Positions 1 through 10,193 of a DNA stretch of 64,000 bases are shown here, one piece after another. The notes under the pieces are model-generated. The model made no database searches, had not been told where the DNA came from, and saw nothing but the letters and a program-made list of their open reading frames with translations. This DNA is from Lycium barbarum (lineage: Eukaryota > Streptophyta > Magnoliopsida > Solanales > Solanaceae): positions 24,498,203 through 24,562,202 of the forward strand of contig NC_083341.1 in the NCBI RefSeq assembly GCF_019175385.1. The letters run 5' to 3'. The stretch's first letter is position 1. Each line of letters opens with the position of its first letter. Made by a program: the position numbers and the translations under genes.

Positions 1-1336
1 TTTTTTCTTTAATCCTAACTTATGCATGACATCATCACGCTATGATTCAAAGTATGTATATCGCCTTTCACTTACATTTTCCATCTAATGTTTATAAATG
101 ATTGTTCACATCTTGGAAAATGATTCTATAACGTTAATGAAAGATGTTCCAATAACAAAATTTGACAAGACTTTACTTGTTGAAGGATCCTTCAACAAGG
201 TGAATATAATGCCTTGATGTGATGCCATTTTCACTTATTTTCTCCTGATATCATTCAAAATAACATCCTCTTACTGTTTACAAGGCTGTTTCAATCATGT
301 TAGACCTATCTCAAAGACTCATTATTCTACGAATGGATGATTGAGCCCACTTCAAAATTAAATTGAAAAGAATTTATGTCATATGGCATTTCATTTTATA
401 TATCCCAAGATGTGAAGAACTTTATTTTTTGCTTCACATATCTGATACTAATGGTGTGATTTTTTTTTTTCCTCACACGTTGGTGAAATCCAAATCTTAC
501 ACTTTTGGGTTCTCAAACTTTGAGTCCACTGTCCATTAATTTCTGAGATAAAAAAATGCCCACACAACTAGTTTCAGTGTGTAAGGCACAAAATAATTTT
601 TTTTCCACAAAAATATGAATTCATCATATGTGGAGATTTATTTATCTTCCTCTTGTTTGATCTTTTATTAGATATTTTGTTTTTGAACGAGTACGTTCAA
701 TAATTGTCTTAATTTTGTTACATGCCACATACAAGAAGGATAAATACTTGCTCACACTTGATATTTCTATCAAATTAAGTAATTTAATCACAGTGTAGTT
801 ATAAACTAAAGTGAGAAGTATACCTCTTAACCATGACTAAGTAATAAATGAGTGTATGCAAGATATTTGTCTTGCATTTATTGATTTAATATAAATACCA
901 TAAGTTTTAACCAACAAAAAGTGTACCAAACGGTCGGCAGCATGTATAATAATGGTTAATGCAAAATAAATGGTTGTAATAGACTCTTATATGTATACAC
1001 TTTGAGTAACCTAACAACGTTATGGGTTGGTTGGATTGACCATGTTTGACTTTGACCTAAAATTCAAGTTGGGGTAATGAGTTGTTTGAATATAGGTTCC
1101 TTGAATATGTTTGACTGGGTTAAACCTTTATTTGGTGAAAAGTGATACTTTTAGCTTGAACTTGAGGTAGGTGAGAATCTTACCTTCTAAGTACTCTTTG
1201 CATTATGAATATTGTATATCTCGTTTTATGTTATAATTTGCATGATTATCTGCGTAGCCAGTTCAGCAATTATGTGATGATTATTTGCTTAGCGAGTAGA
1301 GAGAAAAATTCATAAATAGCTATAGTTTAGAGCGTA
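1..1336. other. AT-rich spacer, no gene seen
   Basis: No open frame longer than about 60 codons with recognisable content, and no RNA gene seen. The stretch is AT-rich. The one structure noted is an inverted-repeat arm at 631-894 that pairs with 7303-7545. Confidence 0.6.
631..894 (+). repeat. Left arm of a long-range inverted repeat
   Basis: Read forward, this segment resembles the reverse complement of 7303-7545. Shared blocks include the TTTATCTT..CTTGTTT start, a TCTTTTATTAGAT block, a GTCTTAATTTT block and a TTGTCTTGCATTTATTG block near the end. Similarity by eye is roughly 75-80 percent with small gaps. E4 and the copia relic lie between the arms. Confidence 0.6.
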
Positions 1337-1547
1337 ATTACGAAACGGGGCTATAATTTGTATATTTACGAAATGTAGCTACAGTTGTTATATTAGGTGG
1401 AAGAGCGCTATCAACGAAAGAACTGTATCAGACGGGTATCAACTGTATCAGCAATATCAGCAAATACTGTGATCACAAATCGTGCGAAAGAGTTGTATCA
1501 ACGCTGATAGCTACATTTCGTAAATATAGTAACTATGTTCCGTAATA
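1337..1547. mobile_element. Short MITE with about 40-bp terminal inverted repeats
   Basis: The left end (ATTACGAAACGGGGCTATAA...) and the reverse complement of the right end (ATTACGGAACATAGTTACTA...) match, and both run into the identical block TATTTACGAAATGTAGCT. Total about 211 bp with no coding capacity. It lies six bases from the next foldback element. The superfamily is not assigned because the target-site duplication is unclear in the AT-rich flank. Confidence 0.6.
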
Positions 1548-1553
1548 TTTTTT

Positions 1554-2033
1554 AGGGAAAAGGGTAAAAAATATCCCTCTACTTTGGGAAAAGGACTAAA
1601 AATATCCTCCAAACTAATTTTAGGTCAAAAATACCCCTGGCGTCATCAAAGTTTTCACATATACCCCTGTCTTAACGGAAATTCCCAAATCCGTGAAGAT
1701 AATTCAGTTTCATTTTTTAAACCCGCTCCATTATTTAAACCCGACCCAACTAAATAAAAACCTACGATCCTACAATCCCCTTTAAACATGTAGACCAGGG
1801 TGAAAAATGTCATCTTAGGGTCATAGGTTTTTATATAGTTGCGTCGGATTTAAATAATGGAGCTAGTTTAAAAAATGAAACCGGATTATCTTCGCGGATT
1901 TGAGAATTTCCGTTAAGACAGGGGTATATGTGAAAACATTGATGATGTGAGGGGTTTTTTTGACCCAAAATTAATTTGGGGAATATTTTTAGCCTTTTTT
2001 CCCAAAATAGAGGGATATTTTTCCCTTTTCCCT
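1554..2033. mobile_element. Foldback MITE with very long inverted repeats
   Basis: The element begins AGGGAAAAGGGTAAAAAATA and ends in its near complement TATTTTTCCCTTTTCCCT. The inverted arms stay alignable for about 200 bp each, so nearly the whole 480 bp could fold into one hairpin. The arms include the matching block CACATATACCCCTGTCTTAA. No ORF. The flanks are T-rich (ATTTTTT / ATTTTTA), so the TSD cannot be fixed. Superfamily unassigned. Confidence 0.75.
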
Positions 2034-2559
2034 ATTTTTAAAGCTAAATATTTGCCACGTCATTAAAATTTCCTATTTTTAACCAATATTCAATGAGATC
2101 ACCCAAACTTGTAAAGAAGGAAAAGACGTCCCAAAATAGAATATGACCTATGGGGACGCGTTATTGTGGACCTCACGTGCCACCATATAGTATTTTACTC
2201 GTTTCCTACTACTTGCTGATTGGTTAACATGTCTAAATTTGGAAGGTCAATCTTTCTATTTTATTTTAATATAAGCTGACTTTTCAAGCTCTCACAAATC
2301 ACAATTTCTTTCAACTATTTTAATATTTGTTGTTCACTTTTACTATCTCAACTATCCGTTATTTATTTTTGCAAATGTTGATGTCACTATTGAAATACTA
2401 CGCCATGTTTACGTTAAATATAGATAGAGCCAATGCCAAAACCATAGCCTTAATTAGAGGAGAGTTCAAAACCGAAATATTACGTCTCGTTTAAGACTGC
2501 ATGATTGACCCCAAGCTTCAAAATACAAAAATGAAAACCGAATTAAGCTATCAACTTCA
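2034..2559. other. Spacer, nothing recognised
   Basis: AT-rich sequence between the foldback element and the CACTA-like terminus. No coding, RNA or repeat feature can be supported. Confidence 0.5.
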
Positions 2560-2681
2560 TCGCTAAATTACTCGCGGATAACAAAATTTTATGATAATCC
2601 GTCGATAAATCGGATTAAAGACGAATTTTACTGTTTAGCTACGAAATTTGACCGTCGCTAATTTCAGTCTTTTTAGTAGTG
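2560..2681 (-). mobile_element. CACTA-type transposon terminus (fragment)
   Basis: The segment ends at 2670-2681 with TTTTTAGTAGTG, the inverse of the CACTACTAAAAA terminal motif typical of CACTA/En-Spm elements. Inside it are subterminal-like motifs (CGTCGCTAA, CGTCGATAA, CATCGCTAA). No partner terminus was found nearby, so this is a lone end or a deletion remnant. Outer limit approximate. Confidence 0.45.
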
Positions 2682-2985
2682 ACTATGAATTTTCTGTCTG
2701 TTCTCAGCAAGGCCTCCCTATCTCTAGTTTGTCGAGTCTTTGGTGTGACAATCTAAGTGCCATGTATCTCACAACGAATCCCGTACTTCATACTCGTACC
2801 AAACACATAGAGATTGACTTCGATTTTGTGCAGACTTATTCGACAACGGATGCTTAGGGTGTAATATATCTCCTCCCACGGTCAGATTGCCGATGCACTA
2901 TAACAAAGTCATTACTCAAAACTCGCTTTCGGAACTTCGAGACAAGTTGACTGTGTTTGTACACGGGTCAACTAATAAAGAGGAA
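2682..2985 (+). pseudogene. Ty1/copia RNase H relic
   Basis: The translated stretch contains LWCDNLSAMYLTTNPVLHTR followed by TKHIEID, the hallmark of the C-terminal RNase H region of Ty1/copia polyproteins. Further on, in shifted frames, come GQIADALTK-like and LRDKLTV-like pieces, also expected at the copia pol end. A stop and frameshifts separate these blocks and nothing upstream of RNase H survives. It abuts the CACTA-like terminus at 2681, which suggests the copia copy was cut by that transposon. No LTR was identified. The family assignment is firm from the motif; the boundaries are approximate. Confidence 0.7.
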
Positions 2986-3080
2986 TATATATTTGGAACG
3001 TACTTATTTTCCTACATTCGAATGTTTGTAATTACTTACCTTCTTATTTAGGATTTCTAGTACTATATATAACTTATGTG

Positions 3081-3771
3081 TGTTTACCCCGAATTTGGGA
3101 AATCAATTGAATTTGTATGCGGGTATAGGATATGTGCTTGAATCTTGATATATGTTTGATAGTGAAAAATAAGCGTGTGAGTATTTAGTAATAAAACAGC
3201 TAATAACGATAATTTGCTCGATTTGCTATGGACATGAACATTTAGAAGCTATGTTTAATACTTAATGGAAGAAGCACAATATAAATGGAAACAAATGGCC
3301 TTGGCCGGATCAGATATTGAGGGAGAGAGATTGTGTATATGAGCTCTTTTATTATAAATGTTCTTGGAAAGTAAATGAGCCAACCCTCACAAAGGAGGGG
3401 GATGTGCCCTATTTATAGTGTGACCTCCATGGGACTCATATGATGTGAACTAATAAAATAATAGCAACAAGGACAGCTCTGCACGGATTTGGTGGGATTA
3501 GACTGACGGCGCCGTCTGACACACGCATGGTGGGTAGTTGACCAGGACAGGACGTTACTGGCGCGTGACCAGCGTGCAACGGCCACCCGGACCAACGGCT
3601 ACTCGGACCAACGGCTACTCGGACCAACAGCCGTACGGACCAACGGCTATACGGACCAACGACCACGAATGCTCGGGTCACCGGGCTTGGTCGTTCCAAT
3701 GACGAAGAAGGCAGATCAGTCGGCCCTCTCACTCCACCGGTTTGCCTCGCATCCGGTTTTTACCGTATACA
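3081..3771 (-). repeat. E4 3' LTR (left)
   Basis: 691 bp. On the minus strand it reads TGTATACGG...GGTAAACA, with TG..CA ends. Nearly identical to 6523-7213. It contains short GGACCAACGGCTA-type direct repeats at 3590-3660. Confidence 0.92.
3409..3420 (-). promoter_or_regulatory. TATA box candidate in E4 LTR
   Basis: The minus strand reads CACTATAAATAGGG, a good plant TATA box. It recurs at the same place in the other LTR (6850-6861), as expected for the U3 promoter. Confidence 0.55.
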
Positions 3772-4328
3772 GATAGCCTCATACTTCCCGGATCTCCGAT
3801 CTATCGGAGTAACGGGGAGTGGATAACTTCCGAAACCGGTGGCCCTGTCAGCTCGTCGTTACCTTCTTATTTCTTCGTTTTGAATGTTTGCCATTATTTT
3901 GGTCATAATCGTTGGTCCGTTTTAGGACAGGTCGACTCATAGTTGTTAATTCACCGTGCCCGTGGGACTTATCCGATGCTTCATAAGTTCAGATGTCTCC
4001 GAATTACGATAGGCATTTTCTTCAGGGTCGGTATTTTTCGACCTTGGCAAAGTTTTTGATGTAGCAGTCCCCGTTTTGGGGGAATTTGCCGAGCTTTGGC
4101 TTGGGTCATTGTGACCTTGTCGCCTTTGTCGAATTTCGGGCACAATCCTCGATATAGAGTATGTGAGTGGGGTAGTGCCGGAATACGGCGGTTACCATCG
4201 GGGCGAAGTCCTTTTAACAGAAAGACACCCAAAATTTTGTTATACCAGCTTTTGATGACTTTGCGTTTGCAAAATGTTTGTACATATGAGAATTTTAATT
4301 CCTTCTGCCTTGTTGTAGTAAATGAAAA

Positions 4329-4622
4329 ATGGGACACGATTCATTATGATCGTTTGGTCCTCACATCGGAGGCTATGGCCGGTGGCCGGGCCTTAGTTTT
4401 GCCGTAGCAAATATTTAATGGGACACGATTCATTATGATCGTTTGGTCCTTACATCGGAGGCTGTGGCCGGGCCTTAGTTTTGCCGTAGCAAATGTTGAA
4501 TGGGACACGATTTATTATGATCGTTTGGTCCTTACATCGGAGGCTGTGGCCGGTGGCCGGGCCTTAGTTTTGCCGTAGCAAATGTTGAATGGGACACGAT
4601 TCATTATGATCGTTTGGTCCTT
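4329..4622. repeat. 89-bp tandem repeat in E4 3' region
   Basis: Units begin ATGGGACACGATTCATTATG at 4329, 4418, 4500 and 4589. Spacings are 89, 82 and 89; the second unit lacks a 7-base GGTGGCC-type block, and the fourth unit is partial. The array lies between the integrase remnant and the 3' LTR, the usual repeat-prone zone of Tat elements. Confidence 0.85.
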
Positions 4623-4804
4623 ATTTTGTTAGGTAACACGTTGTACTTGTTGCCTCATTAAAAACCTTGTCGAAAAACTCATTTTGGGACAAAACCGTAC
4701 TAAGGAAAAAAGTGCAACACGCGTTTTCAGACCTAGATCCTAACTTTATCCGGTACTTGATTTCCTGCAAAAAAGAGAAAGGTTAAACATGAGGTGTCCA
4801 TACC

Positions 4805-5165
4805 TTAGCAGTAATATCCCTTAAAATGAGCCACGTTCCGGTTATTGCACAATCCCTGCCCGTCCACGGATTCCAGCTGACACGATCTTTTGCCCGTTAC
4901 CTTGGTTATCTTGTACGGTCTTTCCCAGTTCGGACCCAGTTTTCCTCCGTTGAGATTATTGGTGCTCAAGGTATCTTTCCGAAGCACCAAGTCCCCAACT
5001 TAGAAATGTCAAAAATTGGTTCTCCGATTGTAGTACCTTCCCATTCTCTGCTTCTGGGTTGCAATACGGACCAACGCGTTTTCGCGAAGTTCATCTGTGA
5101 GATCGAGTTTCACAGCCGTGGCCTCCTCGTTTGACTCCTCGGTGGTATATCTGAACCGGGGACTC
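4805..5165 (-). pseudogene. E4 integrase C-terminal remnant
   Basis: Reading leftward, the translation shows the tail of a gypsy integrase: QKQRMGRYYNRR, then VLRKDTL, then the GPY-type block GKLGPNWERPYKI, and finally NVAHFKGYY before the stop at 4805. Two in-frame stops lie in the HFKVGDLVL-like region (near 4995-5010). Everything upstream in pol is absent: the zinc finger, the DDE core, RT and protease. The piece follows the end of gag directly, so an internal deletion joined them. The same tail is present in E3 at 33298-33483, which supports a related family. Confidence 0.75.
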
Positions 5166-6413
5166 GGCCCGTTTATCACCCCCGCCCGGAGAAATGACTC
5201 GGGCCATCCCTTGATTTTTCCGACCTGAAGCTTGATTTTCGAGAGTATGGCTGATGCCTTTCCCTCGATGGTCCGGCCTTCGGTTCGTAATTCTTTCGTG
5301 ATCTCTCCGAGCTTTTGTCCATTTTTACGGGCCCCGGGGGAAGATCGAGTTGGTCATCCTCTATCCGAATTTTTGACTCGTATCGGTTATGGACATCCGC
5401 CCAGGTCACAGCCTCGTATTCCAGCAAGCTTTCCTTTAATTTGAACGAAGCCGTCGAGCTCTGAACATTGAGCCCCTTTGTGAAAGCTTGTGTGGCCCAT
5501 TCCTCCGGAACCGGGGGGAGCTCCATTCGTTCCTTTTGGAACCGGTTGACAAATTCACGCAATAGCTCCTTGTCTCTTTGGGCTATACGGAAAATATCCG
5601 CCTTTCGAGCCTGCACCTTTTTGGCTCCGGCGTGTGCTTTTATGAAGGCATCGGCGAGCATTTCGAAAGAAGTGATTGAATGCTCGGGCAGATGATCGTA
5701 CCAAGTCAATGCTCCTTTTGACAGAGTTTCCCCGAACTTTTTCAGCAACACGGATTCGATTTCATCATCTTCCATATCATTTCATTTTATAGCACAGGCG
5801 TATGAGGTCACGTGTTCGTGAGGGTCCGTTGTACCGTCATATTTTTGGATATCCGGCATTTTGAACCTCTTCGGGATCAATTTCGGAGCGGCACTCGGAG
5901 GAAAGGCCTTTGGATGTACCTCTTTGAATCCGGCCCTTTCAAAATAGGCGGAGCCCCCGGGATTTGATCCACCCGAGAGTTGTATGTCTCCACCCTTTTT
6001 TCGATCGAGTCCACCCGCTTCGCCAACGTTTCGAGCATCCTCAGAACCTCGGTGGATGGACCAGCTCCGGAGCCATTGCTTTCAACCATCCGTGCCTCAT
6101 CTCTTCTGGGTTCAGCAACACTCTTCGCCTTTTCCGGGGTCGTTTTATCTCCTCCGTTCTGCAGCTGGGCTATTGCGATTCCCTGTTCGGCAATCGCCGC
6201 TCTCTGTTCCTGCAACATTTCAAAAATTAAACGCAAGTCAATATTATCATTCGGGGTATCCGGTTCTTTTCGGACTTGTGTCCCGGACAAAGTAATTGAA
6301 TTATTAGTATTTAAAGGGTCAGTGGGGTTTGGCAATCCTCGTGGCCCGCTGCCTTCATTTTCGGCCACGATCTCGTTGTTGTTGACGTGACCAGATTGCC
6401 CACTGTTAGCCAT
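5166..6413 (-). pseudogene. E4 gag (Tat-like), frameshifted
   Basis: Gag forms the virus-like particle and packages element RNA. I place the start at the ATG at 6411-6413 (MANSGQSG), about 110 nt inside the PBS. After an acidic, low-complexity N-terminus comes GPDSKRYIQRPF, then the retrotransposon-gag core with LLKKFGETLSKGALTWYDHL and ADAFIKAHAGAKKVQ, and a basic Ser/Arg-rich C-terminus (5176-5290). Lesions: a one-base deletion near 5905 changes frame, and an in-frame TGA lies near 5779 just before MEDDEIESVL. A homologous gag is at 37974-37432 in E3. No zinc-knuckle segment is seen, so the deletion probably begins in the gag C-terminus. Confidence 0.8.
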
Positions 6414-6501
6414 TTGGTCCGTTTTTTCAGAGACGGACAACAGATGTTTCTGATTTTGATGGGTAAGATAGAGATCAAGATCAAAGACCACTATTATCCT
6501 A

Positions 6502-6521
6502 GCCCCACGGTGGGCGCCAAA
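6502..6521 (-). other. E4 primer binding site
   Basis: On the minus strand, directly after the 5' LTR, the sequence is TTTGGCGCCCACCGTGGGGC. This PBS type is common in plant Tat-lineage elements. I do not assign the tRNA. Confidence 0.8.
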
Positions 6522-6522
6522 C

Positions 6523-7213
6523 TGTTTACCCCGAATTTGGGAAATCAATTGAATTTGTATGCGGGTATAGGATATGTGCTTGGATCTTGATATATGTTTG
6601 ATAGTGGAAAATAAGCGTGTGAGTATTTAGTAATAAAACGGCTAATAACGATAATTTGCTCGATTTGCTATGGATATGAACATTTAGAAGCTATGTTTAA
6701 TACTTAATGGAAGAAGCACAATATAAATGGAAACAAATGGCCTTGGCCGGATCAAATATTGAGGGAGAGAGATTGTGTATATGAGCTCTTTTATTATAAA
6801 TGTTCTTGGAAAGTAAATGAGCCAACCCTCACAAAGGAGGGGGATGTGCCCTATTTATAGTGTGACCTCCATGGGTCTCATATGATGTGAACTAATAAAA
6901 TAATAGCAACAAGGACAGCTCTGCACGGATTTGGTGGGATTAGACTGACGGCGCCGTCTGACACACGCATGGTGGGTAGTTGACCAGGACAGGACGTTAC
7001 TGGCGCGTGACCAGCGTGCAACGGCCACCCGGACCAACGGCTACTCGGACCAACGGCTACTCGGACCAACAGCCGTACGGACCAACGGCTATACGGACCA
7101 ACGGCCACGAATGCTCGGGTCACCGGGCTTGGTCGTTCCAATGACGAAGAAGGCAAATCAGTCGGCCCTCTCGCTCCACCGATTTGCCTCGCATCCGGTT
7201 TTTACCGTATACA
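6523..7213 (-). repeat. E4 5' LTR (right)
   Basis: 691 bp, about 10 differences from 3081-3771 by eye. It is followed by the TSD ATGTG at 7214-7218. A TATA box candidate lies at 6850-6861 on the minus strand. Confidence 0.92.
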
Positions 7214-8409
7214 ATGTGTATAATAGTTTTACATATATAATGAAAATTACTTCGGTTTCATAGCCTTTTACTAATTTACTCATACTCGATGTTTATAGTA
7301 CTAAATCAATAAATGCAAGACAAATGTTTTTCATACACTCATTATTACTTAAGCATAGTTAAATAGTACATATTCTTACTTTTGTTTATAACTACTATGA
7401 ATAAATTACTTGATTTGGTGAAAACACCACGAATGAATATTTAACATGTTTTTCCGTCACGTGTAATAAAATTAAGACAAATAGTACTCTTTAAGAAAAG
7501 AAATCTAATAAAAGATTAAACAAGAAAAGATAAATAAACCTCCCCATGAAATGGTGTATGACTATATATACGTCCATAATCGGGTATCTGTGCATCTCAA
7601 CCTATCACCATATGGTATTTGAAATTTAATGACCCAATTAATTCAATTTTGCAGTGTAGGATTCATTAAAAGGAGAAGTTGTCTCTACTAGAAATTTCTA
7701 TTTTCAGAGCTCGAACATAAGATTTTTTATTAAGGGTAGAGGGATTCTATCCATCCCATCAAACCTCTTTATGATCTCATGAATATATTGAGCCTTAAGT
7801 TTACATAACATAGAGGAGAGGACTTTATTCTTCAACAATGAGCCTTATAGCATGCTTCGTCAAACTTCCAAAATTAGCTTATTTTGAAAATTATTTTTTG
7901 TGAGAAGTGTTTTTTAAAAAGAAAATACTTTTGGAGTGTAGCAATATGTATTTGACTAATAAATTTGAAAAGCACTTGTGTCAACATTAGAGCAGTACCT
8001 TATGCTCGATCAATATTTCAAAAGTACTTTTGGGGAAAAGTTTTTTTTTTAAGCTTCTGGAAAAACAATTTCTGCTACTAGTCAAAAACACTTAATTTTT
8101 TATTTTAAGAGCTTGGCCAAACATCTCAACTTTCTAAATAAACATTTCTTTTAACAAATAAGCTTTTAAATTTTTTTAGAAGTTTTGGCCAATCAAACTA
8201 TTAAGCTTACTTATTAAAATTGCTAGCAGTGTATTGGAGTAATTCATTATTCGGGGAAGGAAAAGGAGATAGAAGTAGTGGAATTGACATGCAAGAAATT
8301 TTTACTTGTCCTATTAGACAATAAATTATGATGATCACACTTAATTTTGTTAGAATAAATAACAAAGCGTTTAATTTTTTGGTAACATCTTCTAAAATTT
8401 AGGGTCTCG
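7214..8409. other. Spacer with MITE-like debris, no gene
   Basis: AT-rich. It holds the right arm of the inverted repeat (7303-7545). At about 7855-8205 there is sequence rich in AAGCACTT and AAGCTT..GGCCAAAC motifs, resembling common solanaceous MITEs, but the ends cannot be fixed. No ORF worth calling. Confidence 0.5.
7303..7545 (-). repeat. Right arm of a long-range inverted repeat
   Basis: The reverse complement of this segment resembles 631-894; see that entry. The arms are about 6.4 kb apart now, or about 2.3 kb apart if E4 is removed. Confidence 0.6.
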
Positions 8410-8430
8410 TTTGACCATGAAAATTATGAG
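8410..8430. mobile_element. Left piece of a MITE split by E3
   Basis: The sequence GTTTGACCATGAAAATTATG resembles the inverse of TTTTATGACCAAAT at about 39414-39427. With E3 removed, the left piece continues into 39238-39431 as one inverted-repeat MITE. Confidence 0.5.
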
Positions 8431-9147
8431 TGTTTACCCTTAAAATTGGATAACAATTAAATTTATACGTGATTCAAATGATATGCGGTTTAATTTAACA
8501 CAAATGATTATAGAACAGTGAATCACAATTATAAAGATGAGTAAGAACAACCAAACTACGAATGAGCAATGATGGATCCTCAAGAGTTACCGGCTAGGGA
8601 GCTCGGGCTCTCAGAACCGAGCTCGTATCACAATATTACACAGATGAACAATTGAAGAAGCCTTAAAGATATTTGAGGAACACTTAGAATCAAATTTGTA
8701 TTGCTTAGAATTTAGAATCAAATTTGTATTGCTTAGAATTTAGAATCAAATTTGTATTGCTTAGAATGCTTGTGTGTGTCCAAAAAACCCCCGAAAATAA
8801 AGGGGTCCTCCTCTTTATATAGTAGAGGAGTCCTAACCCTAGTACAAGTCTAAATAAGGCACAAAATATTCAGTTATTTGATGAGCGAAATCGGCGCCGT
8901 CATATCCGGTTGATGGCGGATATTTTGGGCCCTCTTCTACTGTTGCTAACCACCTCTTGTCCTACCTCAGTATCCGGCTCCAACCCAATTCCGTAGCTCG
9001 AGATTACCTAATCTCAGTCCTGTCATGAGTCCTTCTCGATCTCGACCCCGGTCGGGATCTCTTCCGAGTCGGTATCAAATATTATAATCTTTAGTCCTTT
9101 CAATGGGGAATTGAGGGTAATCCTGCCCTCGATTTTGCCCGTACACA
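8431..9147 (-). repeat. E3 3' LTR (left, 717 bp)
   Basis: Pairs with 38577-39237. It is 56 bp longer than its partner because a 28-bp unit is present three times instead of once (8684-8767). A minus-strand TATA candidate (CTATATAAAG) is at 8813-8823, and its partner is at 38904-38914. Confidence 0.9.
8684..8767. repeat. 28-bp unit in three copies
   Basis: The unit TTAGAATCAAATTTGTATTG plus CTTAGAAT repeats three times in this LTR but occurs once in the partner LTR (38828-38855). The two extra copies equal exactly the 56-bp LTR length difference. Confidence 0.9.
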
Positions 9148-9202
9148 GATAGTCCCCTAGTACTGGAGGTCAAAGTATGAGGGTTCTAGTACTATTAACC
9201 CG
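9148..9202 (-). repeat. E3 polypurine tract region and direct repeat copy 1
   Basis: On the minus strand, AGGGGACTATC ends exactly at the 3' LTR and is the likely PPT. The whole 55-bp segment (GATAGTCCCCTAGTACTGGA...) recurs at 33016-33070 in the same orientation. Confidence 0.7.
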
Positions 9203-9569
9203 ATTCGGTTTCTTCCTTTGTAAGTTTCACGCAAGTTGATAAGACCAAACATCACATCGGTCACATCATTCTGACTTCGAACACGCGTCAAACCCCGATT
9301 GGCTATCTCCACGGTTACAGAATGTCAACCGCCTCGGTTTTTCTATAAAAGTTCGCAATTTTTACTTGCATCATTTTTTACTTTCAAATTTTCTTGATTT
9401 ACCTCTGTTTCTCTGATATGTACTCAAAGCCTTCAAACCTTCAAACCTTTATCTCCTTTATTCATACATTCATACACTTTGCCCAGTTCTTCTTTAGATC
9501 TTGATCAAGTTTTCCCTATATCTTCATATCTTCATCTTCCAATCTTCAAACCTTATTATTCTTAGGAAC
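9203..9569 (+). other. Promoter and leader region of the E3 antisense ORF
   Basis: Non-coding stretch between the PPT segment and the aORF ATG. It contains a TATA box candidate at 9343-9350 and a pyrimidine-rich leader with repeated CTTCAAACC motifs (9428-9552). Confidence 0.45.
9343..9350 (+). promoter_or_regulatory. TATA box candidate for the antisense ORF
   Basis: CTATAAAA lies about 220 bp upstream of the aORF ATG (9570), on the strand opposite to gag-pol and just inside the 3' LTR. It would let the aORF be transcribed independently of the LTR promoter. Sequence-based inference only. Confidence 0.4.
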
Positions 9570-9756
9570 ATGGCAAAACCTTCAAAATCCGAAACCCAAG
9601 ACATTGCTCCAACCTCCGGTACCGAGGAAACTTCCTCGGCCGCTAAACTAGAGCCAGCTATGTCGGACTTTGTCCCCAGTAACTATTCCTCGGATAACGA
9701 CTTTAAGGTCGAGAAGCCCTCTCGACAAGGAGATAGAGGCGTGGAAGAGGGGAAGT
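9570..9756 (+). pseudogene. E3 antisense ORF (aORF), first coding piece
   Basis: The ATG at 9570 opens a reading frame starting MAKPSKSETQDIAPTSGTEE, Ser/Thr/Glu-rich and probably disordered. It is cut after 187 nt by the 5' LTR of E1. With E1 and one target-site copy removed, the frame runs straight into 29470 without a stop. That is strong support both for the gene model and for the insertion point. The downstream part (29470-32109) carries the recognisable domain. The ORF is antisense to gag-pol and lies next to the 3' LTR, the location of the extra antisense ORF known in Tat-lineage elements, whose function is unknown. Confidence 0.75.
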
Positions 9757-9917
9757 TGTTGACACCCAATTTTGTCCCGCCTTTCTTCCAAAATATTTAT
9801 TTGTGCTTCTAATATTTTGACAACTCAAGAACAATTGTTTATATTTTATTAAAGTTATTAACGTTCTATTAAAATCGTCGTTTTTCATTATCCAACTATA
9901 GTCATTAGCTATTATCA

Positions 9918-9928
9918 TTATTATTACC

Positions 9929-9990
<62 letters not shown>

Positions 9991-10011
9991 CATCATCATC
10001 ATCATTATTTT
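9918..10011. repeat. ATT microsatellite in E1 5' LTR
   Basis: A run of TTA units followed by TCA units. It occurs at the same LTR position in all four Ogre LTRs here (also about 25850-25935, 46310-46390 and 61730-61815) and varies in length and composition between them. Confidence 0.85.
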
Positions 10012-10193
10012 CATTATATTTCCATCACTTAATAGCATAATTGCCATGATCGCTTTTAACATCTTACGCATCACATTTATTTTATATATTTAGACGATAG
10101 CATTTACTTACTTTTAAACTTTAAAAAATATTATCGCGCGGCTATTACGATATCGTATAATTTTATTTGAGTACTAATAAATATATTTTTATA

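Larger units (their letters stand above)
3081..7213 (-). mobile_element. E4: non-autonomous Tat-like Ty3/gypsy element
   Basis: A complete LTR-to-LTR unit of 4,133 bp flanked by a perfect 5-bp duplication ATGTG (3076-3080 and 7214-7218). The coding strand is minus: the PBS lies just inside the right LTR, and gag reads leftward from 6413. Internally only gag and the last part of integrase remain, fused near 5165, so protease, RT, RNase H and the integrase core are missing. LTRs, PBS and TSD survive, so the copy moved by retrotransposition, needing polymerase in trans if the deletion came first. The two LTRs differ at about 10 of 691 positions by eye, mostly transitions, suggesting a fairly recent insertion. 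Confidence 0.9.

Noticed and set aside
2648..2857. Small independent host gene
   Set aside because: The content matches the copia RNase H region and degrades downstream; the apparent start lies in the CACTA-like terminus.
3436..3732. Arg/Ser-rich open frames on the minus strand in both E4 LTRs
   Set aside because: They lie wholly within LTR sequence, appear in several frames at once and show no domain. Chance frames in GC-richer DNA.
5980..6390. Plus-strand open frames opposite E4 gag
   Set aside because: They mirror gag in antisense, show no recognisable domain, and several frames overlap. Unlike the E3 antisense ORF they lack a promoter-intron structure.
9739..9756. Purine-rich GGAAGAGGGGAAGT just before E1's 5' LTR, like the element's own PPT
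   Set aside because: It belongs to the host aORF: the frame runs through it and continues after E1. No sign of a tandem or head-to-tail Ogre array.
9703..10074. Open frame made mostly of Ile and Met on the minus strand
   Set aside because: It is the translation of the ATT microsatellite; the same happens in all four Ogre LTRs.
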